Below are positions 62,128 to 64,000 of a stretch of 64,000 nt of DNA, in pieces. The stretch's first letter is position 1. Every line of letters starts with the position of its first letter. A model generated the notes under the pieces. It saw only the letters and a program-made list of their open reading frames with translations. It made no database searches and had not been told where the DNA came from. The translations under genes and the position numbers were made by a program. Source of the stretch: Aquabacterium sp. NJ1 (GTDB lineage: Bacteria; Pseudomonadota; Gammaproteobacteria; Burkholderiales; Burkholderiaceae_C); the NCBI RefSeq assembly GCF_000768065.1, contig NZ_JRKM01000001.1, positions 1 to 64,000 of the forward strand. Reading direction: 5' to 3'.

Positions 62128-62751
62128 TCAAGCTCTTCGGTGAAAGTCCCTGATCGCTGTCCCCATCAGCGTGCCGATGACCACAGGCACGCATGGCACG
62201 GCCAGGGGGTGCAAGGTGATGGGCAGCACAAACGCCAGGACGGTTGCGCAACTGGTCAGGATGGCCAAGCAGGCATACAAGGCGAACATCTCCGGGCTGT
62301 GGTGCAGGAACTCCTTGGCTTTGACCAGTCGCACAAGGCAGCCATCCACCAAGGCAGCAGCCGGGAAGGCCAACAGCCAGGGGAGCCACTCCAGCAGCAT
62401 GGCCAGGCGGAAGCTGGCGAGCAGCAGCAGTGCGTCAATCGAGCGGAAGTAGGGGTTGTTGAACAGCCGTTGGTTGACCGAGGCCATTTCTCGCCCGACT
62501 GCTGCGTTGACGCCATCCACGGGGCCCGCGTCTTTGGATGAGGGGACGGGTGATGCCTGACGTGCAGCATGCTGCATGCTCATCGCACGCGACAGCATGC
62601 GGATGCCCGCGTCTTTGCCCCAGAACACCGCCGCATTGGCGTATTCCGTGCGCAGTTGCTCTATGAACCGTTCTGGCGGGTGGGCGGACGGCACATAGAG
62701 CACCAGAACCAGCAATGCCAGCAGAGACACCACGGCCATCGCCCTGATCAT
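62128..62751 (-). CDS. DUF4400 integrating conjugative element membrane protein
   Basis: A 207-residue membrane protein with one N-terminal helix, a polar loop with SRAMSMQHAARQ, a LFNNPYFRSIDALLLLASFRLAMLLEWLPWLLAFPAAALVDG region and two more C-terminal helices. This is the DUF4400 family, regularly encoded directly after traD in ICEs. The ATG overlaps the traD stop by 4 bp. Function unknown. Confidence 0.88.
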   Translation of the reverse strand: MIRAMAVVSLLALLVLVLYVPSAHPPERFIEQLRTEYANAAVFWGKDAGIRMLSRAMSMQHAARQASPVPSSKDAGPVDGVNAAVGREMASVNQRLFNNPYFRSIDALLLLASFRLAMLLEWLPWLLAFPAAALVDGCLVRLVKAKEFLHHSPEMFALYACLAILTSCATVLAFVLPITLHPLAVPCVPVVIGTLMGTAIRDFHRRA

Positions 62752-64000
62752 GCCGCCCTCCTGATGGGTTGATCGTCCCCTTGCGCATCCGGATCCAGGA
62801 TGGGGAAGCGGCCTTTGATGATGCGCCCGCCAGACACCGAGGCAAAGTACTGAAGGTTGGGCAGTTTGCCCAGGACATCGGCGGGCACCATCTCCTCGAA
62901 GCTCTCGGAGAGCTGGCTTGAATAGCTGGTCGAGAAGTCACCCAGATGGGTGTCTGCACCATGCCCCAGCCCAACGCGCATTGAGTGGATGGCGGTCTTG
63001 CCAAAGGTCTCCACGATGAAATCCTGCGTGGGGCGATCCTTCGATCGCAGGGCGATCAGGTTGTTCAGGTTACCCAGAGCCATGCGCGCCGCCGCTTCGC
63101 TGCCCAGGCGTTTGGCCAAGTCGGCAAGTGTCTGCATCGCACAGGTGGTGTAGATACCGCCTTCCGCACCCTTGTTGAGGATCTCGATCAAGGGCTGGTT
63201 GATGACGTTGGCCACCTCATCCACAAACAGGGCAATGCGCCGGTAACCGCCCAGGTTGTAGCGCATGCCCGCCCGTGCGGCCAGGTCGGCCAATGCCAGT
63301 GCGCCGATGGCAGATGCCACCGAAGGGTCCGGCAGCGAATCCAGGCACATGTACAGCACATGTCCGCCGCGCTCGATTTTCTCGAAGTTCATGATCGGGC
63401 GCATGTCGTTGGCGTCGAACGGGTCGGGCGACAGCGTGCGGCCCAGGTCGCCCGAGGTCAGCATCGACAGCACGGGCAACAGGTTGGCGGTGATCTTCTG
63501 GTAGTGCTCGCGGTTGTGCCTGAAGGTTCGCACCTGGGCATCGATCACCTTGCTGCGTTGTGACTGGGCAATGTGGTGTTCGTAGTACGCGACGAAAGCC
63601 ATCAACTCGGCGCTGGCAGCTTCTGATGGACGCTTCATGTGGCCTCGATGGGCCTCCTGCATCAGCTTCTTCATCTCGGGCAACTCGCGCCAGGCGGGCC
63701 CTAAAGTTTCCTCATAGAAGCGGCGCAGAGAGCCCTCCAGCACGGGTTCGATGCCACCCTCGATGTAGCGGGTCAGCTTGGCCAGGTTGGGTCGTTCTTC
63801 CAGTTCGACCAGGCCTTGGACGACCACGTTGACCGCATCCCAGCCGAAGGCGGAGAACGCGCCAGCCGTGTCCGGCGGCATGATCGATTGGATGCGGGAT
63901 GCAATCTCGGTGGGCTTTTGCCAGTTGAAGGTGAAGTCCAGCCGCACACCGGCTTCCGGGAAGGCCGGGTGAAACTCCATGAAGGTGTCGGGCTCACGCC
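62748..64000 (-). CDS. traD: Coupling protein TraD (N-terminus beyond window)
   Basis: The C-terminal 417 or so residues of a SXT/TOL-class conjugative coupling ATPase; the frame remains open through the right edge. GYRRIALFVDEVANVINQPLIEILNKGAEGGIYTTCAMQTLADLAKRLGS is the Walker B and following region, and ALGNLNNLIALRSKDRPTQDFIVETFGKT the C-terminal ATPase part. The Walker A part lies outside. TraD would pump relaxase-bound DNA into the F-type channel encoded at 22085-43199. Confidence 0.93.
   Translation of the reverse strand, partial: REPDTFMEFHPAFPEAGVRLDFTFNWQKPTEIASRIQSIMPPDTAGAFSAFGWDAVNVVVQGLVELEERPNLAKLTRYIEGGIEPVLEGSLRRFYEETLGPAWRELPEMKKLMQEAHRGHMKRPSEAASAELMAFVAYYEHHIAQSQRSKVIDAQVRTFRHNREHYQKITANLLPVLSMLTSGDLGRTLSPDPFDANDMRPIMNFEKIERGGHVLYMCLDSLPDPSVASAIGALALADLAARAGMRYNLGGYRRIALFVDEVANVINQPLIEILNKGAEGGIYTTCAMQTLADLAKRLGSEAAARMALGNLNNLIALRSKDRPTQDFIVETFGKTAIHSMRVGLGHGADTHLGDFSTSYSSQLSESFEEMVPADVLGKLPNLQYFASVSGGRIIKGRFPILDPDAQGDDQPIRRAA

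Larger units (their letters stand above)
16276..64000. mobile_element. Integrative conjugative element inserted at the 3' end of guaA (right end outside window)
   Basis: A P4-type integrase directly follows guaA. Behind it are toxin-antitoxin genes, a nearly complete F-type mating-pair formation set, arsenic/metal cargo, a DUF4400 gene and the coupling protein traD. These are the parts of an ICE in one unbroken block. The relaxase gene and right attachment site are not in the window. The left boundary is inferred from guaA and the position of int; no direct repeat could be confirmed. Confidence 0.85.

Noticed and set aside
1-64000. rRNA or tRNA genes, transfer origin, insertion sequences
   Set aside because: No tRNA cloverleaf, rRNA segment, transposase or oriT could be recognised by eye; oriT and relaxase are probably beyond the right edge.

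Overview
The window comes from the chromosome of a high-GC betaproteobacterium, most likely a member of the Burkholderiales. This is inferred from base composition and from the housekeeping genes rimO, metC, smpB-ratA-rnfH, guaB and guaA. No rRNA or tRNA gene was seen, so no genus is named.

Region 1 (1-4710) is the distal end of a sedentary chromosomal integron. An SOS-controlled integrase gene (intI, + strand, LexA box just upstream) faces away from an attI-like core and a cassette array that reads leftwards on the minus strand. Six long, near-identical attC sites (100-120 bp) separate the cassettes. The two cassettes nearest attI carry a MltR-like gene and a small DUF4359-like gene. The others have no convincing long gene: three are diverged copies of one roughly 450-560 bp cassette that share only a 17-codon reading frame, and one short cassette has its own core variant.

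Region 2 (4814-16275) is ordinary core genome: rimO, metC, an AraC regulator with a PF10118-type hydrolase, smpB / ratA-rnfH, a DUF4124 protein, guaB, an MFS transporter and guaA.

Region 3 (from 16276 past the right edge) is a large integrative and conjugative element (ICE) inserted directly behind guaA. It starts with a P4-type tyrosine integrase. An AbiE toxin-antitoxin pair, a lone DUF6088 antitoxin-like gene and a MarR-DUF1398 operon with a clear double operator follow. A nearly complete F-type conjugation block then runs on the minus strand (43199 down to 22085): SLT-ompA-traA-L-E-K-B-dsbC-V-C-trbI-signal peptidase-hyp-traW-U-trbC-N-hyp-F-H-G, mostly joined by 4-bp ATGA overlaps. The coupling protein gene traD runs off the right edge. 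The relaxase is not in the window.

Between the tra block and traD lies cargo (44082-58950) for arsenic and metals. The first operon is arsR-arsI-arsC-arsC-acr3-arsC-arsH-sigZ. The second is arsP-thioredoxin-osmC-ATP-grasp-class II amidotransferase-thiolase-DUF2789. The third is a small ORF, a P1B ATPase and an ArsA fused to an N-terminal thioredoxin-like CxxC domain. Together these would reduce arsenate, export arsenite, and demethylate, oxidise or export methylarsenite. The promoters of the second and third operons share a motif with ECF spacing, which suggests that the SigZ-type factor of the first operon controls them.

Next to traD is a PAAR - Tae4 amidase - small membrane protein operon. 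This is a type VI secretion effector/immunity-like module carried by a conjugative element. A LOTUS (OST-HTH)-like gene and three small minus-strand ORFs lie beside it.
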